Assembly (NCBI GenBank): GCA_041628815.1
Contig: JBFKOL010000083.1
Span: forward strand, 1 to 14,074
Source of the DNA: JBFKOL01 sp041628815
GTDB taxonomy: Bacteria; Bacteroidota; Bacteroidia; Chitinophagales; Saprospiraceae
Direction of reading: 5' to 3'
DNA: 14,074 nt
Positions within the stretch are counted from its first letter, which is position 1. Every line of letters begins with the position of its first letter. Under the pieces are notes generated by a model. The model did not search any database. It was not told where the DNA came from and was given only the letters and a program-made list of their open reading frames with translations. The position numbers and the translations under genes are program-made. This document shows positions 1 to 7,322 of the stretch, piece by piece.

Positions 1-1026
1 AAGATAACCATTATGGATCCACCAGCCCACGCCATGCGCAATGGGTTCATGGAATATCCCACCTTCATAACAGGTGGATCATTTTATGCCTTCCCTAAGG
101 GAATAAAGACATTGGAAAGTCTGATCGTCCACGAATTTACACACCAGTATTTCATGGGGATGTTGGCCAACAACGAAAAGGAGGAAGCCTGGCTTGATGA
201 AGGCTTTGTGACCTTTTACGAAGATGAGATCATGGAACATTATTACGAGCCCGGTGCGTCATTGATCGATATTATGGGCTATAGGGTAGGAAATTACGAT
301 TTGACGCGCAATGAGTACACCAGTATGGAAAACAAACGAGTCTCGCCGATCACCAAGCCGAGCTACCAGATAAGGGAGAGATTCAAGGGTATTGTATACG
401 CTAAAACAGCTTTGATGTTGCGAACCCTCCAAGCTCATCTCGGGGATGCTGTTTTTGACGAAATGATAAAGACCTATTTCGATAAGTACAAATTCAGTCA
501 TCCTCGCAAAAATGACTTTGTTCATACTGTTTTAGAGATCACAGCCAATCATTTCGATGCGCAATTTACCCAGACCATAAGCGCTTTCCTCGAACAGGCT
601 TTAGACGGAACGCAAGTGTGTGATTACCAGGTGACCCAGATCAACGTATCACCCAAACCGGGCCTCACGGGATGGATGGATGGCAGGTACATCAAAGAAA
701 GCCGGGACAGTCAATTTATAAGCTCTGCACGCATCCACAGGTTGGGTGATTTTGTTATGCCCGTAGAAATTGCCTTCACCTTTGACGACGGCCTGGTGGT
801 GAACGAGTACTGGAATGCAAGGGACAATTCCAAACTCTATGAATATACAGGCCCACGACGATTGGTCAGTGTTCACATTGACCCAGAGAGAAAGATGTTG
901 CTCGATATTGACTTCAATAACAACAGTTTCATCATCAATCCTAAAAAACATGGAATCACCAAATACGGAGTCCGGGCCATTTTTTGGTTACAGAATGTAC
1001 TTCAAGCAACAAGTTTTTTGATGTGA
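1..1026 (+). CDS. M1 family metallopeptidase, C-terminal part (5' end cut by window)
   Basis: The reading frame is open from base 1, so the first ATG (base 13) is internal and the true start lies upstream of the window. Counting from that ATG, the gluzincin zinc site is complete: HEFTH at residues 40-44, followed 18 residues later by the third ligand E63 in WLDEGF. Before it, GFMEYP (residues 11-16) corresponds to the GxMEN-type substrate-binding motif of M1 aminopeptidases, here with Y instead of N. About 270 residues follow the zinc site, as expected for the helical C-terminal domain, and the end (WLQNVLQ) looks natural rather than truncated. The family removes N-terminal amino acids from peptides; location cannot be judged without the N terminus. 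It heads a plus-strand unit with the next two genes. Family assignment is firm; specificity is unknown. Confidence 0.93.
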   Translation, partial: KITIMDPPAHAMRNGFMEYPTFITGGSFYAFPKGIKTLESLIVHEFTHQYFMGMLANNEKEEAWLDEGFVTFYEDEIMEHYYEPGASLIDIMGYRVGNYDLTRNEYTSMENKRVSPITKPSYQIRERFKGIVYAKTALMLRTLQAHLGDAVFDEMIKTYFDKYKFSHPRKNDFVHTVLEITANHFDAQFTQTISAFLEQALDGTQVCDYQVTQINVSPKPGLTGWMDGRYIKESRDSQFISSARIHRLGDFVMPVEIAFTFDDGLVVNEYWNARDNSKLYEYTGPRRLVSVHIDPERKMLLDIDFNNNSFIINPKKHGITKYGVRAIFWLQNVLQATSFLM

Positions 1027-1889
1027 ATGATACCTTGACACATATAACTTCGGGATTCCAATCGGCTTGGCGTCATGTCAAATTAACGTTCATTCTTTAT
1101 ATCGTACAACTGTCCATGGCCATAGTCATTGGTTTCGAGGTTTATCAGGTCATGGAAGCTTCTATTGGCCACTCGGCAAGTGTTGAAGACATCATCGAAG
1201 GTTACAACCATACTGTCCTAAGGGATTTTATCAACGTCCATGGTGCTTCATTGTCCCCTTTGGTGGGACAAATGAGATGGATCATTCTGGTTTATGCCAT
1301 TTACAGCGTCTTCTTACACGGAGGCATCTTAAATGTACTGATTAAGGATGGTGCCGACTGGAGTGATTTTTGGAAAGGAGGAGCCAAATATTTCAGGCCA
1401 TTTCTCTTTTATGCACTAATTTTCAGCACGGTATTCATGTTGTGGACGGCTATAATATGGATTCCAATCCTGGGTGGCCTTTTCCCCCTTATTGAGTCGA
1501 TGGACAGGGAAAGACCTATTTTCTGGATAATCTTTGTGGTCTTCATCATCTGGGTTCTTGGCACCATTCTCGTTTTCGCATTGTCACTGACTTCGCGATA
1601 TCTTTACATCAGTGAGAACAGGTCTTTTTGGCATGCCCTGTATCTGTCGCGAAAGAGGATCATGGTTTCATGGAAGCCACATATGGCGGCGATCATGACT
1701 TTCATCCTTTGTATTGCTGTCATCTACGGTGCCAATTTACTGTTTGAGTTACAAATTGGCATACGCTCTGAATTTCTTATCCTTGCATTCCTTTTTTGGC
1801 AACAGCTGATGGTGATTGTAAAGGTCTTTCTTCGCGTTGCGTTGTTGTCAAGCTGCGTGGGCATATTGTCATCCCATGTCACAAAATAG
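1023..1889 (+). CDS. Six-helix integral membrane protein of unknown function
   Basis: I do not recognise the family. From the GTG at 1023 the protein has 288 residues, with hydrophobic segments near residues 21-40, 85-104, 126-152, 166-188, 221-241 and 250-275, so six inner-membrane helices are likely. A roughly 45-residue soluble loop separates the first two helices and carries the segment NVHGASLSPLVGQ. A charged stretch with SRKRIMVSWKPH precedes helix five. The start is uncertain: GTG at 1023 overlaps the peptidase stop (ATGTGA), which would couple translation, while an in-frame TTG at 984 would add 13 polar residues. I prefer GTG because the overlap is short and the extra residues add nothing membrane-like. 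The MBL hydrolase starts 14 bases downstream, so the three genes are probably cotranscribed. No catalytic motif is visible. Confidence 0.82.
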   Translation: MNDTLTHITSGFQSAWRHVKLTFILYIVQLSMAIVIGFEVYQVMEASIGHSASVEDIIEGYNHTVLRDFINVHGASLSPLVGQMRWIILVYAIYSVFLHGGILNVLIKDGADWSDFWKGGAKYFRPFLFYALIFSTVFMLWTAIIWIPILGGLFPLIESMDRERPIFWIIFVVFIIWVLGTILVFALSLTSRYLYISENRSFWHALYLSRKRIMVSWKPHMAAIMTFILCIAVIYGANLLFELQIGIRSEFLILAFLFWQQLMVIVKVFLRVALLSSCVGILSSHVTK

Positions 1890-1903
1890 GCCGAAATACC
1901 GCA

Positions 1904-2878
1904 ATGACTAAACATCAAGAGCCTGTCAGGATAGAATTACCCACCGTATTCGGCATGAAAACGGTGAACAGCTATCTCTTCACGGACCCTGTTCCTACTT
2001 TGATCGACAGCGGTGAAAATACAGAAGCGAGTTGGCGCGCAATGCTTACTGCCCTGAAAAGTGAAAAGCTTTCGATTCGCGATATCAAACGCGTTATTAT
2101 TACGCATGCTCATGTTGATCACATGGGTATGGCTGCAAGACTGGCCAATGAATCAGGTGCTGTGATTTGGGTCAATGAAAGATCAAAGGAATGGGCCACA
2201 GACATAGGTACGTTGTGGCATCACCGCTCTACCATAATGCGCGAATTGATTGAAAAGTTTTTCAAACCGGAAATAGCCAAGACGATCAAGGAAATGATGC
2301 AGTCGATGGGGGGTAAAATGACGTCATTATGGCCTCCTATAAACCCTTCCGATATAGAGGTGTATCCCCTTAAAGGCAAAATACCTTTGGGTTATTCCGA
2401 ATGGCAAATTCTTTATCTCCCTGGACATTCGAACACCCAAACGTGCTTTTTCAATGAAGATAACGGGCACTTCATATCCGCAGATATGTTACTGAAAATA
2501 ACGGCTACGCCCGTTTTGGAGGAAGATCCCGATCGACCCGGTAAAAGAGAAAAAGGGCTTTTAAAGATGCTGGACTCGTATCGAACGATAAAAAAACTTC
2601 CGATATCCAAGGTGTTTCCAGGGCACTACGAAATCTTTGAAAATGCCGGAGAAGTAATAAAAAAGCAGGTTCAGAGAATTCACAGTAGAAAAGACGAATG
2701 CTTCGAATATGTCAGCAGGGGGCAATCCGACATTTTCAGCTTGTATCGTTCGCTTTACGGCGAACATTGGAATTTACCCGCATTCAATATGTTGATCGGA
2801 TACATTGACCTACTTTCACATGAACAAAAGATTACGTTACTACCTATTGACGATCATTTCAGGATTGTAGCGGTATAA
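1904..2878 (+). CDS. Metallo-beta-lactamase-fold hydrolase
   Basis: A 324-residue protein with a full set of MBL-fold metal ligands: THAHVDH gives H68, H70, D72 and H73, then H175 in LPGHS, D194 in FISAD, and H241 in FPGHYE. This implies a two-metal site. The family includes glyoxalase II-like thioesterases, lactonases and other hydrolases, and the sequence alone does not choose between them. After the metal domain there is a charged C-terminal region of about 80 residues that probably packs over the active site, as in LACTB2-like members. No signal peptide or membrane segment is seen, so it is likely cytosolic. The frame is open upstream to 1796 but that part overlaps the membrane protein gene; ATG 1904 gives the expected beginning of the fold (IELPTVFGMKTVNSYLF). 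It ends 4 bases before the convergent nitrilase gene. Confidence 0.9.
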   Translation: MTKHQEPVRIELPTVFGMKTVNSYLFTDPVPTLIDSGENTEASWRAMLTALKSEKLSIRDIKRVIITHAHVDHMGMAARLANESGAVIWVNERSKEWATDIGTLWHHRSTIMRELIEKFFKPEIAKTIKEMMQSMGGKMTSLWPPINPSDIEVYPLKGKIPLGYSEWQILYLPGHSNTQTCFFNEDNGHFISADMLLKITATPVLEEDPDRPGKREKGLLKMLDSYRTIKKLPISKVFPGHYEIFENAGEVIKKQVQRIHSRKDECFEYVSRGQSDIFSLYRSLYGEHWNLPAFNMLIGYIDLLSHEQKITLLPIDDHFRIVAV

Positions 2879-2882
2879 AAGT

Positions 2883-3812
2883 TCATTCCTTTCTGCGCTT
2901 TCGCGCAATGGTCAGTTCAAAAACATCGTCACGCTGGTAGTGCCCGCTTACATCCAGGTTCATTCGGTCTTCTATACATGCAGACAAATCAAGGTCTGCG
3001 AGAATGAGCTTTCTTTCATCGTACACCTGCGGCACAATGAATTTACCACTGCTGTCGTAGACAGCGCTTCCTCCCCTTAAGATCAGGCCGCTATCCGGTA
3101 AATTGATGGATGCACTGAGACCCAGCTCGGCCGGAAGTTCATCCCTGTGCAAGACCTGTCCAACGGCCAACACCACACATCTTCCTTCGAACGCATAATG
3201 TCGAGAAGAAACGTGATTCATTTCTTTCACCATAGGCCATAGTGCGACATGTATGTCCTCTCCTGAATTGTGCATGGTCTGCCTGGACAGTGGCATCCAA
3301 TGCTCCCAACAGATCAAGGCTCCCATCCGCCCGAATGCGGTGTCCACTGCCTTCAACCCCATGGCATCGCCCCAGCCATGGACCAAGCGCTCTGTATAGG
3401 TCGGTACCAGCTTCCGGTGATGGTTTACCACTCCCTGGTCCGGAGTGATGACCAAGAGGGCATTGTACAATGTTCCGCGTCCCGGACCCTTACTAACCTT
3501 TTCGTTGATACCAATGACTGCTGTAAGGCCCGTCCTGCGCGATGCCTCTTTTAGGGTTTGTACTTCAGATCCTTCCACATCCACCGAAGAATTGTACATG
3601 GCTTTCCACACCTTCTTGACCGCAGGACTCTCCCAAACATTTACGTCACTGCACACATCCAGCCAAATGGGGTAGCCGCTCAGCCAGCATTCGCCAAATA
3701 CGACCAAAGCTGCTCCCTGCCTGGATGCTTCCTCCATATACCCGATCGTTTTGTCCAAAGTTTTCTCCAGGTTCAAATATTCAGGTCCGTCCTGTACGAC
3801 AGCAACACGCAT
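2883..3812 (-). CDS. Nitrilase-type carbon-nitrogen hydrolase
   Basis: A 309-residue protein, close to the usual length of the family. The nitrilase-superfamily triad is present: E41 in FGECWLSGYP, K134 in HRKLVPTYTERL, and C168 in GALICWEHWMP. The residues around the lysine and cysteine (KLVPTYTERLVHGWGD and CWEHWMPL) resemble true nitrilases, which convert R-CN to a carboxylic acid and ammonia, more than amidases or N-carbamoylases. Cyanide hydratase or an amidase-like activity cannot be excluded. No signal peptide is present, so it is expected to be cytosolic. The C terminus ends in a short basic tail (ARKRRKE). It diverges from the class V PLP enzyme gene across a 37-base gap, so the two may share a control region. 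Substrate unknown. Confidence 0.9.
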   Translation of the reverse strand: MRVAVVQDGPEYLNLEKTLDKTIGYMEEASRQGAALVVFGECWLSGYPIWLDVCSDVNVWESPAVKKVWKAMYNSSVDVEGSEVQTLKEASRRTGLTAVIGINEKVSKGPGRGTLYNALLVITPDQGVVNHHRKLVPTYTERLVHGWGDAMGLKAVDTAFGRMGALICWEHWMPLSRQTMHNSGEDIHVALWPMVKEMNHVSSRHYAFEGRCVVLAVGQVLHRDELPAELGLSASINLPDSGLILRGGSAVYDSSGKFIVPQVYDERKLILADLDLSACIEDRMNLDVSGHYQRDDVFELTIARKRRKE

Positions 3813-3849
3813 AAAGATTATTTTTAAGCCTTCAAGTTAAGTAGTATTC

Positions 3850-5013
3850 ATGATCCAGAAATGCCGTGATGACTTCTTTCTGCCTGAAAGCATCACTTAT
3901 CTGAATTGCGCCTACATGTCTCCAATGATGCGTCAGGTAGAAGAAGCAGGCATTGAAGGGATACGGAGAAAAAGAAATCCATCCCTTCTTGTGCCTTCTG
4001 ATTTTTTTGATCCAGTAGACGAGGTCAGAAAGCTCTTTGCCCGTCTTATAAAGACCAGCGACTATCATAGAGTTGCCGTAGCTCCGTCCGTTTCTTACGG
4101 CGTTGCCAATATTTCCCAAAACATTTCCCTTTCTAAGGGTGATAAAGTCGTCGTCATCGAAGATCAGTTTCCCAGCAACTTTTACATCTGGCAGAACTTG
4201 TGCAACACAACGGGAGCCAAGTTAGTCACCGTCAATGCTCCTGACCGCACATCTGAAGACGAAAAAGGTGGATGGAATGAAGCTATTTTACAGTCTATCG
4301 ATTCCGACACGCGGCTGGTGGCCTTACCCCATGTGCACTGGGCTGATGGGTATATCTTCGACCTTGCAGCCATTCGTAGGCAGACGCGCGAGTGCGACGC
4401 TTTGCTTGTAATAGATGGCACACAGTCACTTGGAGCATTCCCCTATGATCAATCCGAGATTCAAGCCGATGCCATCATTGCTTCGGTTTACAAGTGGCTC
4501 ATGGGACCCTATGGTATTGCTCTTTGTTATTACGGTGAGGTCTTTGACGATGGCAGACCCATCGAACACAGTTGGATGAACAGAGTCAACAGTGATGACT
4601 TCGCCCGTCTCGTCAACTACGAGGAAAAGTTTCGGCCAGGAGCCAAGCGGTATGAGGTAGGGGAAGCCTCCAATTTCATCCATATACCCATGGTGGCATG
4701 TGCCTTGAAAATTGTTTTGGGTTGGACACCGGAAGCCATACAAAAGTATTGTTTTCAGATCAGTCAGAAATCCATACAAAGGTTGAAAGAATTCGGGTGC
4801 CAAATAGGAGATTCTAACCGTCGTTCTCATCATTTGTTTGGTATCAGGCTGCCAGCGCGAACAGAAATCGACAGGGTTAAGGGCAGATTGATTGAAGCCG
4901 GTGTTTTTGTTTCAATACGTGGAAGCTCCCTTCGCATATCTCCTCATGTTTACAATGATGAACAGGATTTTGACCGTCTGACCAGGACACTTGAACAAAT
5001 ACTTCAGCGATAA
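3850..5013 (+). CDS. Aminotransferase class V-fold PLP-dependent enzyme
   Basis: A 387-residue fold-type I PLP enzyme of the class V (cysteine desulfurase/kynureninase/isopenicillin N epimerase-like) group. The PLP-binding elements are visible: D189 in LLVIDGTQSLGA pairs with the pyridine nitrogen, and K215 in SVYKWLMGPYG is the Schiff-base lysine. The N-terminal YLNCAYMSP motif (about residues 17-25) is typical of this group's substrate entry region. HVHWADGYIFDL at 161-171 lines the cofactor site. There is no cysteine in a clear mobile-loop position that would mark a desulfurase, so an epimerase, lyase or aminotransferase role is more likely (inference). It starts 37 bases from the divergent nitrilase gene. 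Its stop overlaps the end of the convergent tag gene by 10 bases (5004-5013). Confidence 0.9.
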   Translation: MIQKCRDDFFLPESITYLNCAYMSPMMRQVEEAGIEGIRRKRNPSLLVPSDFFDPVDEVRKLFARLIKTSDYHRVAVAPSVSYGVANISQNISLSKGDKVVVIEDQFPSNFYIWQNLCNTTGAKLVTVNAPDRTSEDEKGGWNEAILQSIDSDTRLVALPHVHWADGYIFDLAAIRRQTRECDALLVIDGTQSLGAFPYDQSEIQADAIIASVYKWLMGPYGIALCYYGEVFDDGRPIEHSWMNRVNSDDFARLVNYEEKFRPGAKRYEVGEASNFIHIPMVACALKIVLGWTPEAIQKYCFQISQKSIQRLKEFGCQIGDSNRRSHHLFGIRLPARTEIDRVKGRLIEAGVFVSIRGSSLRISPHVYNDEQDFDRLTRTLEQILQR

Positions 5014-5576
5014 AAAGATTGTACCGCAAGATGCCTTGGGCACTCTACAAGGTGGTCATTAACGATTCCCACCGCCTGCATAAAGGCATATACAATGGTA
5101 GTTCCTACAAATTTGAATCCTTCCTGTTTAAGGGTCTTACTCATTTTATCACTTAATTCTGTGCTGGCGGGCAATTCATCCAATGAGCGAAATTGATTAA
5201 CAATGGGTTGTCCGTCCACAAAGCCCCAGAGCAAATTGCTCAATCCCGGGCCTTTTGACATAAGTTCGAGGTAGGCCCTGGCATTCGAAACGGCAGCTTT
5301 TACCTTAAGCTTGTTTCGGACAATACCTGGATTATTGAGTAATTCATGAATTTTGTCATCACCATAAGAGGCCATCTTATAGGGGTCAAACCGGTCAAAA
5401 GCCTGCCTGTAATTTTCACGTTTGTTCAAAATAGTCCACCATGAGAGACCGGCTTGCGCACCGTCAAGTAAAAGTTTCTCAAAAAGCTGACGGTCAACGT
5501 ATTCTGGCACTCCCCATTCCTCGTCGTGATAGCGGCGGTACAATTCATATTTTTCGCACCAGGGACACCTTTCCAT
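5004..5576 (-). CDS. tag: DNA-3-methyladenine glycosylase I
   Basis: Removes 3-methyladenine from alkylated DNA to begin base excision repair. From ATG 5576 the protein is 190 residues, near the 187 of E. coli Tag. The four zinc ligands fall at the same numbers as in E. coli: C4, H17, H175 and C179 (MERC, YHDEEWG, NDHLVECP). Other signatures are QAGLSWWTILNKRENYR and GFKFVGTTI, the latter close to the C-terminal zinc region. An upstream in-frame ATG at 5600 would add eight residues, but MERCPWC matches the conserved N terminus, so 5576 is preferred. At the position of E. coli E38, which contacts the lesion base, this protein has D38 (LLLDGAQAGLSW), a conservative change. It stands alone: convergent with the PLP enzyme, and separated from the upstream minus-strand group by a terminator. 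Confidence 0.95.
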   Translation of the reverse strand: MERCPWCEKYELYRRYHDEEWGVPEYVDRQLFEKLLLDGAQAGLSWWTILNKRENYRQAFDRFDPYKMASYGDDKIHELLNNPGIVRNKLKVKAAVSNARAYLELMSKGPGLSNLLWGFVDGQPIVNQFRSLDELPASTELSDKMSKTLKQEGFKFVGTTIVYAFMQAVGIVNDHLVECPRHLAVQSFYR

Positions 5577-5620
5577 AAGCCTTAAAGTTAATGCATTCAC
5601 GCATTCTCGAAGACAAATTA

Positions 5621-5659
5621 AAAATGATGCGGGGGCAGAAGAGCGACCCGCATCATTTT
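5621..5659 (-). terminator. Intrinsic terminator of the minus-strand lipoprotein group
   Basis: A perfect 13-base inverted repeat: arms at 5621-5633 and 5647-5659 (AAAATGATGCGGG and its complement) around a 13-base loop. Read on the minus strand, the GC-rich base of the stem is followed by TTTTTAATTT, a good U-tract. It begins 22 bases after the stop of the DUF2541-like gene and lies before tag, so it should end the upstream transcript and keep tag separate. The plus-strand reading has a weaker tail (TTTTCACAT). Confidence 0.85.
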
Positions 5660-5681
5660 CACATAAAATAAACCAACATGT

Positions 5682-6089
5682 TCAATGCATTCCCAATAGC
5701 TTCACCTTTGCCCTTCGATCCGTATGGTTCTTCGTGTCATAGAGGAGTATTACCTTATGAACGACACGCCTTCCACCTCTCAAGTCGATGGTCCTTGAAA
5801 ATTCTCCTTGCCGGAATGTCTTTTTTAAGCCGATTTTCTGCCTGGTACCATCCCCAAAAACTACAATACAGTTGTGCATATTCAAAACTCCCCTTTCCAT
5901 TTCAAGTTTGATTTTACGAAATGTACCATCCCGCCTTGTGACAAGGATTTCGTCCCTATCATGGCCATAATTTACGGTTCTGGTACCGAGCACCTCCCAT
6001 TCACCGGGGTAATTGGTTGATGTTGTGGCGCAAGATGTCGTGGAGGACAGTGTCAATGCTACAAGTAGAAGGGCAAACGAGGATTTCAT
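5682..6089 (-). CDS. DUF2541-like small lipoprotein
   Basis: A 135-residue secreted lipoprotein. The N terminus is a lipoprotein signal peptide: MKSS, then a hydrophobic stretch FALLLVALTL, then STTSC with the lipobox cysteine at residue 20, so the mature protein should be lipid-anchored. The mature part is a small all-beta domain with alternating hydrophobic strands: WEVLGTRTVNYGHDRDEI, FRKIKLEMERG, NCIVVFGDGTRQ, SRTIDLRGGRRVVHKVILLYDT and AKVKLLG. This pattern (W..LG..V, D.I.V, F.dG, sR.IDL.G..R.I..V.l.Y) fits my recollection of the DUF2541 family; function is unknown. It is the last gene before the terminator at 5621-5659. The 108-base gap to the broken lipoprotein gene upstream holds no clear promoter. 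Lipoprotein call firm, family call moderate. Confidence 0.78.
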   Translation of the reverse strand: MKSSFALLLVALTLSSTTSCATTSTNYPGEWEVLGTRTVNYGHDRDEILVTRRDGTFRKIKLEMERGVLNMHNCIVVFGDGTRQKIGLKKTFRQGEFSRTIDLRGGRRVVHKVILLYDTKNHTDRRAKVKLLGMH

Positions 6090-6197
6090 TTTTTGTCAAT
6101 TTTGAGTGTCCAATAATGGTTAGTTTCAATAGTAGAAGACGGCACTATCCGGTTTGTACTGCATCTCCCTTTCACATTAACATTTCCATAAAGTCTT

Positions 6198-6674
6198 CTA
6201 TTTCTTCCTGTAGAGAAACATTTGATCATCGGATGCCCTGTAGTCGTAGAACATGTATTCATCGCAGAAAGTGGCCAGGACGTGAAATGCGTGGTTGTTA
6301 GGACTGGTTTCAAGGAGCCATATGCCCGGAAATTCACCCGTATTGAGCAACCCTGTAAACACAATCTCTTGATGACCTACGGATCTTCCAAGAACTGAGG
6401 CCTCCTCTAGGGTGAGCAGTCCGGTGCCTTTTTCAAATCGGACCATCGCTTATGGTGCCTCGTGTGGCACACAAAAACCACAGCCATAGGCATGGAGCTC
6501 CCACTCACCCATGATGTTGACTGCAATATCCAGTGAATCTTTCTTTTCTTTTTCTTTGCATTTATTCATGAGCCCCAACGCTCTTATCAGCATGTCGTCT
6601 TCTTCGTGATGTACGGTACTGCATGAATAATGAAAAAGTATCTTCGCAATCACAAAAAGAACCATTGCCTTCAT
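6198..6674 (-). pseudogene. Small lipoprotein with lipocalin-like pattern, interrupted by an in-frame TAA
   Basis: Two open segments lie in the same frame, separated only by a TAA at 6450-6452. The first, from ATG 6674, begins with a short hydrophobic segment and a lipobox-like cysteine (MKAMVLFVIAKILFHYSC), then a charged stretch and MGEWELHAYGCGFCVPHEAP. The second continues with AMVRFEKGTGLLTLEE and ends at 6198 with CDEYMFYDYRASDDQMFLYRKK. Joined, they give one protein of about 158 residues with the usual small-lipoprotein layout: signal peptide, G.W.L opening strand, C..C, then F.kgtG.l as the next strand of a lipocalin-like barrel. The stop falls between two strands that belong together. 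Reinitiation is conceivable because an ATG follows two codons later (TAA GCG ATG, 6444-6446), but the second half would then lack an export signal. A recent nonsense mutation or a sequencing error is the simplest reading. An in-frame ATG at 6701 is upstream of the likely start. Confidence 0.72.
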
Positions 6675-6744
6675 CGGTCGTGTTTGTTGAAAATACGACA
6701 AAGGAAGCGGAGGCGGTCGACCGAGGAGATGATTTATCGGGGCC

Positions 6745-7299
6745 CTATCTTGACATTAATCCTGATTGAGGATTGACCAGGTCAATGGCTGCAGAAAACG
6801 TATCGAAACGAAACAAAAAATGCAGTTGCCCAGTGTCCACAGAAGTCTTATAGCGCAAATCGATGCGAATGGTACTTAGTCGAAGCCTGTCAAGCCATCC
6901 GGGAATAGGTTTGTACTGGTGGTGGTTCGGTGCCCATAGAATCTCCCAATTGTGGTTTTTGCCAATAACAAGTGTTTCTTTTAAAAAGGTAAAGTCATAC
7001 TTGCTCCATATCCTTCTTTTTGAATGGTACAGGGATTCGTAACCCATTTTTAAGAGAAATCTTGTCAAATCCGATCTCCTGAGATCGTGTACTTTATCTT
7101 CCAATTGTTGATTCCTGTACTTCTGAAACTCTCTGCTCGATAAAACGGCGTTTTCAAATTTTCCAAACTTCTGATTGCATTGTCGGCACACACTTCCCCT
7201 TGCCAATACATAATGTACATTGCCAAGGCTTGCTGGAATAATATGCTCTATGGAAGGTGGAGTAATCGCAGAATTGCAGAAAATACAAGCTTCCGACAT
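6745..7299 (-). CDS. HNH endonuclease family protein
   Basis: From ATG 7299 the protein has 184 residues. Its N-terminal 45 residues form a zinc-stabilised HNH (beta-beta-alpha-metal) module: C5 and C8 in ACIFC, E18-H19 in SIEHIIPASLGN, and C38, C41 and N42 in VCRQCNQKFGKFE. Catalytic H19 and the metal-site residue N42 are intact, so nuclease activity is plausible. The remaining 140 residues are unrecognised and may bind DNA or another partner. An alternative GTG start at 7326 would overlap the amidohydrolase stop as GTGA (7323-7326); I prefer ATG 7299 because CIFC is usually within a few residues of the N terminus, though coupling by the GTG is possible. There is no restriction-methylation partner, integrase or phage gene beside it, so it looks like an isolated housekeeping or defence nuclease. 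Confidence 0.85.
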   Translation of the reverse strand: MSEACIFCNSAITPPSIEHIIPASLGNVHYVLARGSVCRQCNQKFGKFENAVLSSREFQKYRNQQLEDKVHDLRRSDLTRFLLKMGYESLYHSKRRIWSKYDFTFLKETLVIGKNHNWEILWAPNHHQYKPIPGWLDRLRLSTIRIDLRYKTSVDTGQLHFLFRFDTFSAAIDLVNPQSGLMSR

Positions 7300-7322
7300 T
7301 GATCTTGCCAGGGATTCAAAAA

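Noticed and set aside
984..1022. Extended start (TTG 984) for the six-helix membrane protein.
   Set aside because: It adds 13 polar residues inside the peptidase gene; GTG 1023 gives a simple stop-start overlap. It remains a possible alternative.
2893..2906. Small hairpin TGCGC-TTTC-GCGCA (GAAA tetraloop on the minus strand) near the nitrilase stop.
   Set aside because: It is inside the last nitrilase codons, has a 5-base stem and no U-tract after it, so it is not a terminator.
5583..5617. Possible tag promoter: TTTG then TAACTTTA 23 bases later on the minus strand.
   Set aside because: The -7-like box sits only 6 bases from the preferred ATG, which would leave almost no leader; the spacing is also at the limit.
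6133..6200. 8-base inverted repeat TAGAAGAC/GTCTTCTA across the gap after the broken lipoprotein gene.
   Set aside because: The arms are 52 bases apart and short, with no U-tract, so neither a terminator nor a convincing operator.
6086..6364. Minus-strand open frame of 92 codons overlapping the end of the broken lipoprotein gene.
   Set aside because: Its translation lacks domain-like pattern and overlaps the better lipoprotein frame (DEYMFYDYR) in another phase; it is a shadow.
6714..6723. 10-base palindrome CGGTCGACCG between the HNH gene and the broken lipoprotein gene.
   Set aside because: A single short palindrome of this size is expected by chance and has no repeat partner or nearby promoter feature.
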